Assembly (NCBI RefSeq): GCF_005048225.1
Contig: NZ_SUNI01000006.1
Span: forward strand, 62,001-126,000
DNA from: Paracoccus gahaiensis
GTDB lineage: Bacteria > Pseudomonadota > Alphaproteobacteria > Rhodobacterales > Rhodobacteraceae
Direction: 5' to 3'
DNA length: 64,000 nucleotides
Shown here: piece after piece, positions 9,310-18,328 of the stretch
Numbering within the stretch: position 1 is the first letter of the stretch
Layout of the letters: the number at the start of each line of letters is the position of its first letter
The notes under the pieces: generated by a model
What the model was told of the DNA's origin: nothing
Databases searched by the model: none
The model's input: only the letters and a program-made list of their open reading frames with translations
Made by a program: the position numbers and the translations under genes

Positions 9310-10082
9310 CCGAGCGCCGCCGAGGCGCCGGCCCCGGCCTGCAGCAGCAGGGCGGCGTATTCCGCCTTGCGCGTCTCGTCGAAGCGGACCAGCGGAAAGG
9401 CGATGCTGATCGCCGCCACCGACCGGCCCGCATGGTCCATCACCGGCACCGCCATGCAGCGCACCCCGGCCTCGCTTTCCTCGATCTCCTCGGCATAGCC
9501 GCGTGCGCGGGTGGCGGCCAGCTCGCGCCGCAGGGCGCCCGGATCGGTGATCGTGCGGGGTGCCAGCTTCTTCAGGTCCATCAGGGCCAGCCGCTCCTCG
9601 ATCTCGGACGGATCGCGGAAGGCCAGCAGCGCCTTGCCGAGCGAGGTCGAATGCAGCGGGTTGCGCTTGCCCAACGTGGACTGCATCGACAGCCCATAGG
9701 CGCTGTCGTACTTGTGGATATAGGCGACGCGCTGGTCGATGTCGTCCATCACGCCCAGATTGATGGATTCGCCCGTGGCGCGCGACAGGCGCCCCATCTC
9801 GCGGTCGCAGGAGCGCAGCAGATCCTCCTGCCCGCGCAGCACGCGGGCGCCCAGGCCGAACAGCTTCAGCGTCAGGCCGTATTTCTCGGTCTCGGGCTCC
9901 TGCTCGACATAGCCCAGATCGACCATGGTCTGCAGCAGCCGATGCGCGGTGGTCTTGGACGTCATCGCCCGCTGCGCGATCTCGGCCAGGGGCGCGCGAC
10001 GCGCCTCGGCCAGCGATTCGAGGACGGCGAAGACCTTGAGAACGGCGGCGGCATTCTCGGTCCTGGGGGGTGTCGGTGCCAT
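9300..10082 (-). CDS. IclR-family transcriptional regulator
   Basis: 260 residues from the chosen ATG, which follows AGGAATGG; an in-frame upstream start would add 14 residues. The N-terminal winged helix (APLAEIAQRAMTSKTTAHRLLQTMVDLGYV) is followed by the IclR effector domain (HSTSLGKALLA, EESEAGVRCMAVPVMDH, ISIAFPLVRF). It is divergent from the GH105 hydrolase and TRAP genes and convergent with the rhamnose kinase. This position suggests it controls uptake and cleavage of unsaturated uronyl disaccharides, as KdgR-type IclR proteins do with 2-keto-3-deoxygluconate-like effectors. The effector is not determinable from sequence. Confidence 0.85.
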   Translation of the reverse strand: MAPTPPRTENAAAVLKVFAVLESLAEARRAPLAEIAQRAMTSKTTAHRLLQTMVDLGYVEQEPETEKYGLTLKLFGLGARVLRGQEDLLRSCDREMGRLSRATGESINLGVMDDIDQRVAYIHKYDSAYGLSMQSTLGKRNPLHSTSLGKALLAFRDPSEIEERLALMDLKKLAPRTITDPGALRRELAATRARGYAEEIEESEAGVRCMAVPVMDHAGRSVAAISIAFPLVRFDETRKAEYAALLLQAGAGASAALGYS

Positions 10083-10276
10083 GATGCCATTCCTGAAAAT
10101 TCGGAACCTTATTCTGAAAAGCATTCAGTCATCTGTCAAGGGGCGGTATGAAGCCAGTGGTTGCTGGCTTGACCGGTCTTCTCCGCCCATGTCAGAAATC
10201 TGTTGATTTCCGAAACAGGCTATGGTTCCTTGAATTCCGGAACGACGTTCCGAAAATATCGAAGGGAGACTCGACC
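10083..10276. promoter_or_regulatory. Divergent promoter region with repeated GGAAC/GTTCC half-sites
   Basis: This 194-bp gap between the IclR-type gene and the GH105 gene contains a perfect 6+6 palindrome CGGAAC-gac-GTTCCG (10238-10252). An overlapping GTTCC...GGAAC pair lies at 10225-10243 and a CGGAACC element near 10102 on the regulator side. The clustering suggests tandem operators for the IclR-type protein. The repeats are visible; the protein bound is inferred. Confidence 0.5.
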
Positions 10277-11395
10277 ATGCATCCGCTGCTGCGCCAGAAA
10301 GACCGCTTCATCTCGCGCGCCGAGGTCGGGGGCCTGATCGAGCGTCTGGCCGACAATCTGGTCAACATCACCGACGAGACGGGCGAGTTCCTGCTGCGGC
10401 TGGAGGATGGCCGCGTGATCGACACGAAGGGCTGGGCAGGCTGGGAATGGACCCATGGCATCGGGCTCTACGGGCTGCTGCAATACTGGCAGCTGACCGG
10501 CAGCGATCACGCGATGGGCATCATCCGCGACTGGTTCGACGCGCGGCTGGCCGAGGGCACGCCCACCAAGAACATCAACACCGTCGCGCCCTTCCTTACG
10601 CTGGCGCATCTGTACGAGCGCGACCGCAATCCGATGTGGCTGCCCTATCTGGATGCCTGGGCCGAATGGGTCATGCACGAGATGCCGCGCACCCGCGAGG
10701 GCGGCCTGCAGCACATCGTCTACAACAGCGTGAACGACCAGCAGCTGTGGGACGACACGCTGATGATGTCGGTCATGCCGCTGGCCAAGATCGGGCTGGT
10801 GCTGGACCGTCCGCAGTATGTGGACGAGGCCAAGTACCAGTTCCTGCTGCACGCGCAGTATCTGGCCGACACGTCCAGCGGACTGTGGTTCCACGGCTGG
10901 ACCTTCGAGGGCGATCACAACTTCGCCCGCGCGCTCTGGGCGCGGGGCAACAGCTGGATCACCATCGTCATCCCGGAATTCATCGAGCTTCTGAACCTGC
11001 CCGAGGGCGACCCGACGCGCCGGCACCTGCTGTCGCTGTTCTCCCGGCAGGCCGCCGCGCTGAAGGCCACGCAGCATGACAGCGGGCTGTGGCATACGCT
11101 GCTGGATGACAAGGGCAGCTATCTGGAGACCTCGGCCACCGCCGGCTTCGCCTATGGGCTGCTCAAGGGCGTGCGCCGCCGCTATCTGCCCGCCGACTAC
11201 GCGCCGGTGGCCGAGCGCGCCATCAGGGCGGTGATCGACAACATCTCGCCCGCGGGCGAATTGCAGAACGTGTCCTTCGGCACCGCCATGGGCCACGATC
11301 TGGACTATTACCGCCGGATTCCGCAGACCTCGATGCCCTATGGGCAGGCGATGGCGATGCTGGCGCTGGCCGAATATCTGCGCGGCTATATCTGA
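10277..11395 (+). CDS. Glycoside hydrolase family 105, unsaturated rhamnogalacturonyl hydrolase
   Basis: 372-residue (alpha/alpha)6-barrel enzyme of the GH88/GH105 type (YteR/RhiN-like). It is expected to hydrate the 4,5-double bond of an unsaturated galacturonyl-rhamnose disaccharide, releasing rhamnose and a keto-deoxy-uronate. The diagnostic QLWDDTLMM motif with catalytic aspartates D159/D160 is present, as are WEWTHGIGLYGLLQYW at the N terminus and RALWARGNSW. There is no signal peptide, so it acts in the cytoplasm on an imported disaccharide. The ATG was chosen for its GAAGGGAG site; upstream in-frame sequence is the operator region. Co-transcribed with the TRAP genes (30-base gap). Exact linkage specificity is inferred. 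Confidence 0.85.
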   Translation: MHPLLRQKDRFISRAEVGGLIERLADNLVNITDETGEFLLRLEDGRVIDTKGWAGWEWTHGIGLYGLLQYWQLTGSDHAMGIIRDWFDARLAEGTPTKNINTVAPFLTLAHLYERDRNPMWLPYLDAWAEWVMHEMPRTREGGLQHIVYNSVNDQQLWDDTLMMSVMPLAKIGLVLDRPQYVDEAKYQFLLHAQYLADTSSGLWFHGWTFEGDHNFARALWARGNSWITIVIPEFIELLNLPEGDPTRRHLLSLFSRQAAALKATQHDSGLWHTLLDDKGSYLETSATAGFAYGLLKGVRRRYLPADYAPVAERAIRAVIDNISPAGELQNVSFGTAMGHDLDYYRRIPQTSMPYGQAMAMLALAEYLRGYI

Positions 11396-11425
11396 CCGCG
11401 CCTGTCCTTGGAGGAGGAGACCCTG

Positions 11426-12391
11426 ATGACCCGCATGATCCCGATGACCGCGCTGGCCGTGATGCTGACGACCGCCGCGCAGGCCGAGACGCTGCGTTTC
11501 GGCTATGCCCAGAACGCCACGCCCACCGTCGAGGCGATGCAGACTTTCGCCGATCTGGTCTCTGAGAAGACCGGCGGTGAGGTGACCGTGCAGTTCTTCC
11601 CCGACGGCCAGTTGGGCGGCGAGCGCGAGATGGTCGAGATGGTGCAGGGCGGCGCGCTGGACGTGACCAAGGTCTCGGGCGGGCTGCTGGAAAGCTTCGC
11701 GCCGGTCTATGGGGTGTTTCCGATGCCCTATCTGTTCGACGATCAGGACCATTTCTATGCGGTCATGGATGACGGCGCGATCATGGACCCGATCTATCGG
11801 TCGACCGCCGATCTGGGGTTCCTGGGGCTGACATACTACAATTCGGGGGCGCGGAATTTCTATACCTCGACCACGCCGGTCCAGTCGGTCGAGGATCTGG
11901 CCGGCCTCAAGATCCGCGTGCTGCAAAGCCCGACCGCGATCCGCATGACCGAACTGCTGGGCGCCACGCCGGTGGCGATGGGGCAGGCCGAGGTCTATAC
12001 CTCGCTGCAGCAGGGCGTGCTGGACGGGGCCGAGAACAACGAGTTCGCCCTGACCATCGCGCGCCATGCCGAGGTCGCCAAGCATTACAGCTATGACGGG
12101 CATACCCGCATTCCCGACATCCTGCTGATCGGCACCGCCACGATGGACCGCCTGTCCGAGGCGCACCGCACCGCCGTGACCGAGGCCGCCGCCGAATCCA
12201 CCGCCTTCCACAAGACCGTGTGGGACGCCGCCGTCGAGGCCGCCGCCACCGAGGCGCGCGAGCAGTTCGACGTGCAGTTCCACGAGCCCGACCTGGCGCC
12301 GTTCCGCGAGGCGGTGGCGCCGATGTATGACGAGCTGGACGAAGGCAATGCCGCCGTCGTGGACCAGATCCGCGCGGCCGGGGGGGCCTGA
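11426..12391 (+). CDS. TRAP transporter substrate-binding protein, DctP family
   Basis: 321-residue periplasmic solute receptor. A short signal peptide ends at AAQA-ET (about residue 20). The DctP fold shows FPDGQLGGEREMVEMVQGG, the region PMPYLFDDQDHFYAV, and the conserved LAGLKIRV segment whose arginine pairs with the substrate carboxylate. A strong GGAGGAGGAGA site precedes the ATG. It lies immediately after the GH105 gene and before DctQ/DctM genes, so the ligand is probably an unsaturated uronyl disaccharide or related uronate. Confidence 0.88.
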   Translation: MTRMIPMTALAVMLTTAAQAETLRFGYAQNATPTVEAMQTFADLVSEKTGGEVTVQFFPDGQLGGEREMVEMVQGGALDVTKVSGGLLESFAPVYGVFPMPYLFDDQDHFYAVMDDGAIMDPIYRSTADLGFLGLTYYNSGARNFYTSTTPVQSVEDLAGLKIRVLQSPTAIRMTELLGATPVAMGQAEVYTSLQQGVLDGAENNEFALTIARHAEVAKHYSYDGHTRIPDILLIGTATMDRLSEAHRTAVTEAAAESTAFHKTVWDAAVEAAATEAREQFDVQFHEPDLAPFREAVAPMYDELDEGNAAVVDQIRAAGGA

Positions 12392-12903
12392 TGGACCGGC
12401 TGCGGCGCGGGCTGGACCTTGCCTTGGGCAGCCTGTGCTGCGGCCTTCTGCTGGTGCTGGTGGCCGTCCTGGTCTGGCAGGTCTTCAGCCGCTATGCGCT
12501 GAACGCGCCCTCGTCGGTGACCGAGGAGATCCTGCGCTACGGGGTCATCTGGATGTCGCTGCTGGGGGCGGCCTATGCCACCGGGCGCGGCGCGCATATG
12601 AGCGTCGACATGCTGCGCGACCGGCTGGCCCCGCGCGGGCGGCTGCGGCTGGACGCGCTGGTCGCGGTGGCCTTCGTCGCCTTCGCGGGCATCGTGCTGA
12701 TCTGGGGCGGCATGAAGGGCGTCAACATCGCCGCCCGGCAGACCAGCGCGGTGATGCGCATTCCGATGAGCTGGGTCTATCTGTCGCTGCCGGTCAGCGG
12801 CGGGCTGATGATCGCCTATGCGCTGCTGAACCTGGGCGATCTGATGCGGGGGCGGACCCGGCATCTGGACGCCGAGGCGCAGGCCGAGATGATGGGAGAA
12901 TAG
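12391..12903 (+). CDS. TRAP transporter small permease, DctQ family
   Basis: 170-residue membrane protein with four predicted helices and the typical DctQ pattern (FSRYALNAPSSVTEEILRYGVIWMSLLGAAYA). Its ATG overlaps the receptor stop codon by one base (TGATG), indicating translational coupling. It works with the large permease to move substrate delivered by the receptor, driven by the sodium gradient in characterised systems. Substrate is inferred from the neighbouring GH105 hydrolase. Confidence 0.87.
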   Translation: MDRLRRGLDLALGSLCCGLLLVLVAVLVWQVFSRYALNAPSSVTEEILRYGVIWMSLLGAAYATGRGAHMSVDMLRDRLAPRGRLRLDALVAVAFVAFAGIVLIWGGMKGVNIAARQTSAVMRIPMSWVYLSLPVSGGLMIAYALLNLGDLMRGRTRHLDAEAQAEMMGE

Positions 12904-12906
12904 ACC

Positions 12907-14205
12907 ATGGCCGGACCCGCCAGCCTGATCCTGATCTCGGTCTTCGCGGTGCTGACCGCGCTTGGCATCCCCCTGGCGCTGTCGATCACGGCGGCGGCCA
13001 TCGCGGCGGTGCTGCTGGTCCTGCCCTTCGACATGGCGCTGTTCACGGCGGCGCAGAAGATGCTGGCCAGCCTCGACAGCTTCACCCTGCTGGCGGTGCC
13101 CTTCTTCATCCTGTCGGGCGTCATCATGAATTCGGGCGGCATCGCCATCCGTCTGGTCGATTTCGCCAAGCTGATCGCGGGGCGCATCCCGGGATCGCTG
13201 GCCCAGACCAACATCGCGGGCAACATGCTGTTCGGCGCGATCTCGGGGTCGGCCATCGCGGCCTCCACCTCCATCGGCGGCGTCATGGTGCCCATGCAGA
13301 AGCGCGAGGGCTATGACCCGGGCTTCGCGGCCGCCGTCAATATCGCATCCGCGCCCACGGGGATGCTGATCCCGCCCTCGACCGCCTTCATCATCTATTC
13401 GCTGGTGGCGGGGGGCGCCTCGATCAGCGCGCTCTTCATGGGCGGGGCGGTGGCGGGGGCGCTGTGGGGGGTCGGCATGATGATCCTGACCGGGATCATC
13501 GCGCGGCGGCGCGGCTGGCCGGTGGCCCGGGGCATCAGCGCCCGAGAGGCTGTGGGCGTGGTGGGCCGCGCGATCCCCAGCCTGATGCTGATCGTGCTGA
13601 TCATCGGCGGGATCATGGCGGGCATCGTCACGGCGGTCGAGGCCTCGGGCATCGCCGTCATCTATACCATGCTCCTGGCCTTCGTGATCCACCGGACCGT
13701 GCCCCTGCGCGCGCTGCCGGGCTTCCTGATCGAGACGGTGCAGATGACCGGGGCGATCATGCTGCTGCTGGCGGCCTCGGCCGCGCTCAGCTTCGCGATG
13801 GCCTTCACGGGGATCCCGGCGGCGGTCACCTCGATCATCCTGGCGATCTCCGAGGATCCGGTGATGGTCATGCTGATCATCAACCTGCTGCTGCTGGTGG
13901 TGGGCTGCTTCATGGACATGGGCCCGGCGATCCTGATCTTCACGCCGATCCTGCTGCCCATCGCGCAGAAGGTCGGATACGACCCGGTGCATTTCGGGGT
14001 CATCATGATCTTCAACCTGGCGATCGGCACGATCACGCCCCCGGTGGGGACGGGCCTCTTCGTGGGCGCGGGGGTGGCGAAGGTGAAGGTGGAAACCGCC
14101 GTCCGCGCGCTCGGGCCGTTCTACCTGCTGCTGCTGGCGACGCTGCTGGTGGTGACCTATGTGCCGGCGCTGACCATGTGGCTGCCCCGCCATTTCGGGC
14201 TGTGA
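12907..14205 (+). CDS. TRAP transporter large permease, DctM family
   Basis: 432-residue, roughly 12-helix DctM-type permease. Family motifs include FILSGVIMNSGGIA, NMLFGAISGSAIAASTSIG, the ASAPTGMLIPPSTAFIIYS segment and GTITPPVGTGLFVGA near the C terminus. It is preceded by GGAGAATAG immediately after the small permease and ends the GH105/TRAP operon. No clear terminator follows. Confidence 0.9.
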   Translation: MAGPASLILISVFAVLTALGIPLALSITAAAIAAVLLVLPFDMALFTAAQKMLASLDSFTLLAVPFFILSGVIMNSGGIAIRLVDFAKLIAGRIPGSLAQTNIAGNMLFGAISGSAIAASTSIGGVMVPMQKREGYDPGFAAAVNIASAPTGMLIPPSTAFIIYSLVAGGASISALFMGGAVAGALWGVGMMILTGIIARRRGWPVARGISAREAVGVVGRAIPSLMLIVLIIGGIMAGIVTAVEASGIAVIYTMLLAFVIHRTVPLRALPGFLIETVQMTGAIMLLLAASAALSFAMAFTGIPAAVTSIILAISEDPVMVMLIINLLLLVVGCFMDMGPAILIFTPILLPIAQKVGYDPVHFGVIMIFNLAIGTITPPVGTGLFVGAGVAKVKVETAVRALGPFYLLLLATLLVVTYVPALTMWLPRHFGL

Positions 14206-14353
14206 CGCAGCGGGACTGAACGCGCCGGTGTGAAACATAATCACGTCTTGCGGGTTGGGCGGGTCGAACATTGGATCGGCGGGCATCTGCGCGCCGTCCC
14301 CTGCGGTGCCCGGACGGGCGCCCGGAGCCGACCCTGCAGAAGGATGCATCCCC

Positions 14354-16063
14354 ATGACAGATCATGACAACCAGGGCACCCGCCCCGCCGCCCGCCGCGA
14401 CGGCACGCTGACCAACCGTCAGGGCCACACGGTCACCGACAACCAGTCGCAGCGCACCGTGGGCAGCCGCGGCCCCGCCACGCTGGAAAACTATCAGTTC
14501 CTGGAGAAGATCTCGCATTTCGACCGCGAGCGGATCCCCGAGCGGGTCGTTCATGCACGCGGCTTCGTCTGCTATGGCGAATTCGAGGCGACGGGCATGA
14601 TCGGCGACGAGCCCGCCAGCACCTATACCCGTGCCAAGCTGTTCCAGACCAAGGGGACGAAGACGCCGCTGGCGATCCGCTTCTCGACCGTGATCGGCGG
14701 GCGCGATTCCTCGGAAACCGCCCGCGATCCGCGCGGCTTCGCGGTCAAGTTCTATACTGAGGACGGCAACTGGGATCTGGTGGGCAACAACCTGCCGGTG
14801 TTCTTCATCCGCGATGCGATCAAGTTTCCCGACGTGATCCATTCGCTCAAGCCCGATCCGGTCAGCTTCCGCCAGGAACCCAACCGCATCTTCGACTTCA
14901 TGAGCCAGACGCCCGAGTCCATGCACATGCTGACGCATCTGTTCAGCCCGCGCGGCATCCCGGCCAGCTATCGCCACATGGAGGGGTTCGGCGTGAACAC
15001 CTACAAGATGGTGAATGCGGCGGGCGATCCGGTGCTGGTCAAGTATCACTTCCACCCGCGCCAGGGCGTGGCCTGCCTGACCGGCGAGGAAGCCGCCAAG
15101 GTGCAGGGGCAGGACCTGGGCTCGGCCTCCAAGGACCTGTTCACCGCCATCGAGATGGGCAATTTCCCGCAATGGGACATGTTCGTGCAGGTGATGGACG
15201 ATCACGACCATCCCGAGCTGGACTGGGATCCGCTGGACGACACCAAGATCTGGCCCGAGGACGATTTCCCGCTGCGTCATGTCGGCACGATGACGCTGAA
15301 CCGCAACGTGCAGGACTTCTTCAACGAGAACGAGCAGATCGCCATGGGCACGGGCGTGCTGGTGGACGGTCTGGATTTTTCGGATGACAAGATGCTGGTG
15401 GGTCGGACGTTCTCGTACTCCGACACGCAGCGCCACCGGGTCGGCACGAACTATCTGCAGCTGCCGGTGAACCAGCCCAAGGGCGCGGCGGTGGCCACGA
15501 ACCAGTCGGGCGGGCAGATGTCCTTCTATCGCGACTCGGCGCCGGGGCAGAACCCCTCGGTCAATTACGAGCCCTCGATCCATGACGGGCTGCGCGAGGG
15601 CGAACGGCTGCCCTCGAACAGCCCCGAGATCACCGGCCGCCTGACCCGCAGCGTCATCGAGCGCCGCAACGACTATGTGCAGGCGCGCGCCCGCTATTGC
15701 ACGATGATGGACTGGGAGCGCGACGATCTGGTCAAGACCATGGGCGAGCTGCTGGCTCAATGCGAGGCCGATGTGCAGCAGCGCATGATCTGGCATTTCC
15801 TGATGGTCCATGACGATTACGGCACGCGCGTGGGCGAGGCGATCGGCCTGTCCGTCGCCGATGTCAGCGGCATGGCCCCGCTGGAGGGTCAGGTGCTGAC
15901 CGACGAGGACCAGCGCCGGTTGCAGAAGCTGGGCGCCAATGGCGACCGGGTCGACGGCGCGCCTTGGGGCCAGTGGACCGGCTCGGTCGAGAACCGGGCG
16001 GCCAAGGCCGACGAGGTGCTGGCCGGATCGCTGCCCGAGACGCACAAGATCGCCGCGCAGTAA
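14354..16063 (+). CDS. Heme catalase (clade with extended C-terminal tail)
   Basis: 569-residue monofunctional heme catalase that dismutates hydrogen peroxide. The active-site histidine lies in ERVVHARGF, the distal asparagine in [14 protein letters not shown], and the proximal heme-ligand tyrosine in [17 protein letters not shown]. The N-terminal stretch with [14 protein letters not shown] is the usual threading arm. An in-frame extension upstream is possible, but this ATG is preceded by AGAAGGA. The tail beyond about residue 480 is as long as in 550-600-residue proteobacterial catalases. The 148-bp upstream gap holds its promoter, but I could not identify an OxyR-type site with confidence. 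Confidence 0.93.
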   Translation: MTDHDNQGTRPAARRDGTLTNRQGHTVTDNQSQRTVGSRGPATLENYQFLEKISHFDRERIPERVVHARGFVCYGEFEATGMIGDEPASTYTRAKLFQTKGTKTPLAIRFSTVIGGRDSSETARDPRGFAVKFYTEDGNWDLVGNNLPVFFIRDAIKFPDVIHSLKPDPVSFRQEPNRIFDFMSQTPESMHMLTHLFSPRGIPASYRHMEGFGVNTYKMVNAAGDPVLVKYHFHPRQGVACLTGEEAAKVQGQDLGSASKDLFTAIEMGNFPQWDMFVQVMDDHDHPELDWDPLDDTKIWPEDDFPLRHVGTMTLNRNVQDFFNENEQIAMGTGVLVDGLDFSDDKMLVGRTFSYSDTQRHRVGTNYLQLPVNQPKGAAVATNQSGGQMSFYRDSAPGQNPSVNYEPSIHDGLREGERLPSNSPEITGRLTRSVIERRNDYVQARARYCTMMDWERDDLVKTMGELLAQCEADVQQRMIWHFLMVHDDYGTRVGEAIGLSVADVSGMAPLEGQVLTDEDQRRLQKLGANGDRVDGAPWGQWTGSVENRAAKADEVLAGSLPETHKIAAQ

Positions 16064-16087
16064 GCCGCGATCCTGTCGCACGGTCTT

Positions 16088-16117
16088 GGCGCCTGTCCCC
16101 GCAAGGGGGCAGGCGCC
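16088..16117 (+). terminator. Rho-independent-type terminator after the catalase gene
   Basis: A 13-bp GC-rich stem (16088-16100 with 16105-16117, one G-U pair) closed by a GCAA tetraloop begins 25 bases after the catalase stop codon. The U tract that follows is short (TTG), so termination may be partial. Confidence 0.7.
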
Positions 16118-16190
16118 TTGCCATGCGGGAACATCACTGACGCAAGGCGGTTGACGATGCGCGGCACGGCGCCGCGCGGGGGACAGGCGC

Positions 16191-16946
16191 ATGGGATCAT
16201 GGAGCAACGGGTTGGCGGCGGGCACCTTGGGCGTCGCGCTTGGCGGGTTCTTCGACGGCATCCTGCTGCACCAGATCCTGCAATGGCATCATCTGCTGAG
16301 CCTCGTGCCCGGGATCGACGACCTGCGCGCCCAAGTGCTGTGGGACGGGTACTTCCACGCGGGCATGTATGGGCTGGCGCTGATCGGGCTGGTCGCCATC
16401 TGGCGGGGCCGGGCGCGGATCGGGCAGGACCCTCGGGCGCGGTTGTGGGCGCCGATCCTGATGGGCTTTGGCGCGTGGCATGTGCTGGACACGATCCTGT
16501 CGCATTGGGTGCTGGGGATCCACCGGGTCAAGCTGGACGCGACCTATCCGCTGGCCTGGGATCTGGGCTGGCTGGTGGCCTTCGGGCTGCTGCCGGTGTT
16601 GGCCGGGTGGGCGGTGGCTCGGCGCGGCGGGGGCGGCAACGGCAGGCTGCCCTCGGGGACCATGGCCGCGCTGGTCCTGCTGACCGGGGGCCTCGGGGCC
16701 TGGGGGCTGGTGCCGCCGCCGGGGATGCCGCTGACGGCGGTGGTCTTTCGCGCCGACGTGACCGAGGACCAGATGCAGGCGCGGCTGGCAGACGCCGGGG
16801 CCGAGGTCGTCTGGCAGGACGGCGCGGGCGGCATCGCCATCGTCGCGCTGCCCGGCGGGCAGGGCTGGCGGCTTTACCGCCAAGGCGCGCTGCTGGTCGC
16901 GGGATCGGGGCTGCCGGCGGGCTGCTTCAGTTGGACCGAGGCCTAG
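16191..16946 (+). CDS. DUF2243 family membrane protein
   Basis: 251-residue integral membrane protein of unknown function. The N-terminal part has the DUF2243 pattern of membrane helices with conserved polar residues (GGFFDGILLHQILQWHH, WDGYFHAGMY, WHVLDTILSHWVLGIHR), rich in histidine and possibly metal-binding. The C-terminal third after about residue 165 is a small soluble or periplasmic extension (VVFRADVTEDQMQARLADAG) that looks like a copper-oxidase or heavy-metal-associated module, but I cannot name it. Its stop codon shares the CTAG tetranucleotide with the convergent M20 peptidase gene. Confidence 0.75.
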   Translation: MGSWSNGLAAGTLGVALGGFFDGILLHQILQWHHLLSLVPGIDDLRAQVLWDGYFHAGMYGLALIGLVAIWRGRARIGQDPRARLWAPILMGFGAWHVLDTILSHWVLGIHRVKLDATYPLAWDLGWLVAFGLLPVLAGWAVARRGGGGNGRLPSGTMAALVLLTGGLGAWGLVPPPGMPLTAVVFRADVTEDQMQARLADAGAEVVWQDGAGGIAIVALPGGQGWRLYRQGALLVAGSGLPAGCFSWTEA

Positions 16947-18328
16947 GCCGGGCCGCCCGTCTCGGCGATGTCCCAGTAGAGGCCGGTCATCGCGATCAGC
17001 GCCTGACGTAACAGGGGCATCAGCACATGCTCGTCCGGGGCGTGCTGGCTGCAGCCCGCATAGGAATGCGGCACCCAGAGGGTCGGCAGGCCCAGCACCT
17101 CGGCAAAGCAGTCATTGGGCAGCGAGCCGCCGAGGTTCGGCAGCAGATGCGGCGCCTCGCCGGTCGTGCGCTGCAGCGAGGCCGCGGCAAAGCGCACCCA
17201 GGGGTGGTCGGGGTCCAGACGGGTGGCGGGGAAGGAGCCGTTCTCGGGCGCGGTGATCGTCACGGCTTGGAAGCCATGCCGGTCCAGATGGCGGCGCAGA
17301 GCGGGCAGGATGTCGCCGGGATCGGTGCCCACCACGAAGCGCAGCTGGCAGGTCGCCCGCGCCCATCCGGCGATGGCATTCACCGGTGCCTCGGGGATGC
17401 CCGCGACCATCGCCAGCACCGCAAAGCTGTTCCAGCCGAAGACCCGCTCGGCCAGGCTCTGGTCCTCCTCGCCCCACTCGGCGTCCAGCGGGATGCCGGT
17501 ATCGGGGTCGGGCAGGGCGGCCAGCACCTGCCGGATGCGCGGCGTCAGGCTGTCGGGGCGCCATTCGGGCACCGCGATCCGCCCGCGCCGGTCGGTGATC
17601 GAGGCCAGCGCATGGGCCAGGATGATCGCCGGATCGGCCAGCAGCCCGCCGAAATTGCCCGAATGGTTGGCGCCCTCGCGCAGGTCCACCCGCAGATCGA
17701 AGCTGGCCCCGCCGCGCGACCCGGTGAAGATCGTGGACCGCGCGGGCGACAGGCGCGGCCCGTCCGAGGCGATCAGCACATCCGCCGCCAGCCGGTCGCG
17801 CTGCGCCTCGCAGAAGGCCCGCAGGCCGGGCGAGCCGATTTCCTCGCCCGTCTCGATCAGGACCTTGGCGTTGAAGCCGAGGGCGCCCCGTTCGGCGATC
17901 ACCGCGCCCATCGCGCGCAGGTTGATCAGGTGCTGCGCCTTGTTGTCGGCGCTGCCCCGGCCATAAAGGCGGTCGCCTTGGGCGGTCAGCACGAAGGGCT
18001 GCAGGCCCGGGCGCCAGCGATCCTCCTGCGCGCGCACCACGTCGCCATGGCCATAGGTCAGGACGGTGGGCAGGGCCGGATCCTCGATCCGTTCGGCCAC
18101 CAGCAGGGGGCCCGCGCCGGGCACGGGATTGTCGAAGACCTGACAGGCAAAGCCCATCGCCTGCAGCATCGGCGTCATCGCCTCGGTCAGGTAGGCGCGC
18201 AGATGCGGGGCGCCGCGTGGGTCCTGGCTTTCGGTCGGGCGGGCGACCAAAGCCGCCAGATCGCTGCGGAACCCGCCCTGGTCGGCATAGGCGGCGATGC
18301 GGTCCAGGGCGGCGGCGCGGTCGGTCAT
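16943..18328 (-). CDS. M20 family metallopeptidase / amidohydrolase
   Basis: 461-residue zinc-dependent hydrolase of the M20/ArgE/DapE class. Metal ligands are visible in LTYGHGDVV, GRGSADNKAQH, IETGEEIGS and the C-terminal VPHSYAGCSQHAPDEHV. The middle dimerisation domain (FDLRVDLREGANHSGNFGG) is complete. No signal peptide, so probably cytoplasmic. Substrates could be dipeptides or N-acyl amino acids; sequence alone does not decide. It overlaps the ceramidase-like gene by ATGA and probably forms a leftward transcription unit with it. The start is supported by GAGGA upstream. Confidence 0.85.
   Translation of the reverse strand: MTDRAAALDRIAAYADQGGFRSDLAALVARPTESQDPRGAPHLRAYLTEAMTPMLQAMGFACQVFDNPVPGAGPLLVAERIEDPALPTVLTYGHGDVVRAQEDRWRPGLQPFVLTAQGDRLYGRGSADNKAQHLINLRAMGAVIAERGALGFNAKVLIETGEEIGSPGLRAFCEAQRDRLAADVLIASDGPRLSPARSTIFTGSRGGASFDLRVDLREGANHSGNFGGLLADPAIILAHALASITDRRGRIAVPEWRPDSLTPRIRQVLAALPDPDTGIPLDAEWGEEDQSLAERVFGWNSFAVLAMVAGIPEAPVNAIAGWARATCQLRFVVGTDPGDILPALRRHLDRHGFQAVTITAPENGSFPATRLDPDHPWVRFAAASLQRTTGEAPHLLPNLGGSLPNDCFAEVLGLPTLWVPHSYAGCSQHAPDEHVLMPLLRQALIAMTGLYWDIAETGGPA

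Noticed and set aside
14206..14353. An OxyR or Fur box before the catalase gene
   Set aside because: No sequence close enough to either consensus could be supported by eye.
12091..14355. A 754-codon antisense frame over the TRAP permease genes
   Set aside because: Extremely histidine/arginine/aspartate-rich shadow of hydrophobic sense codons; no start context.
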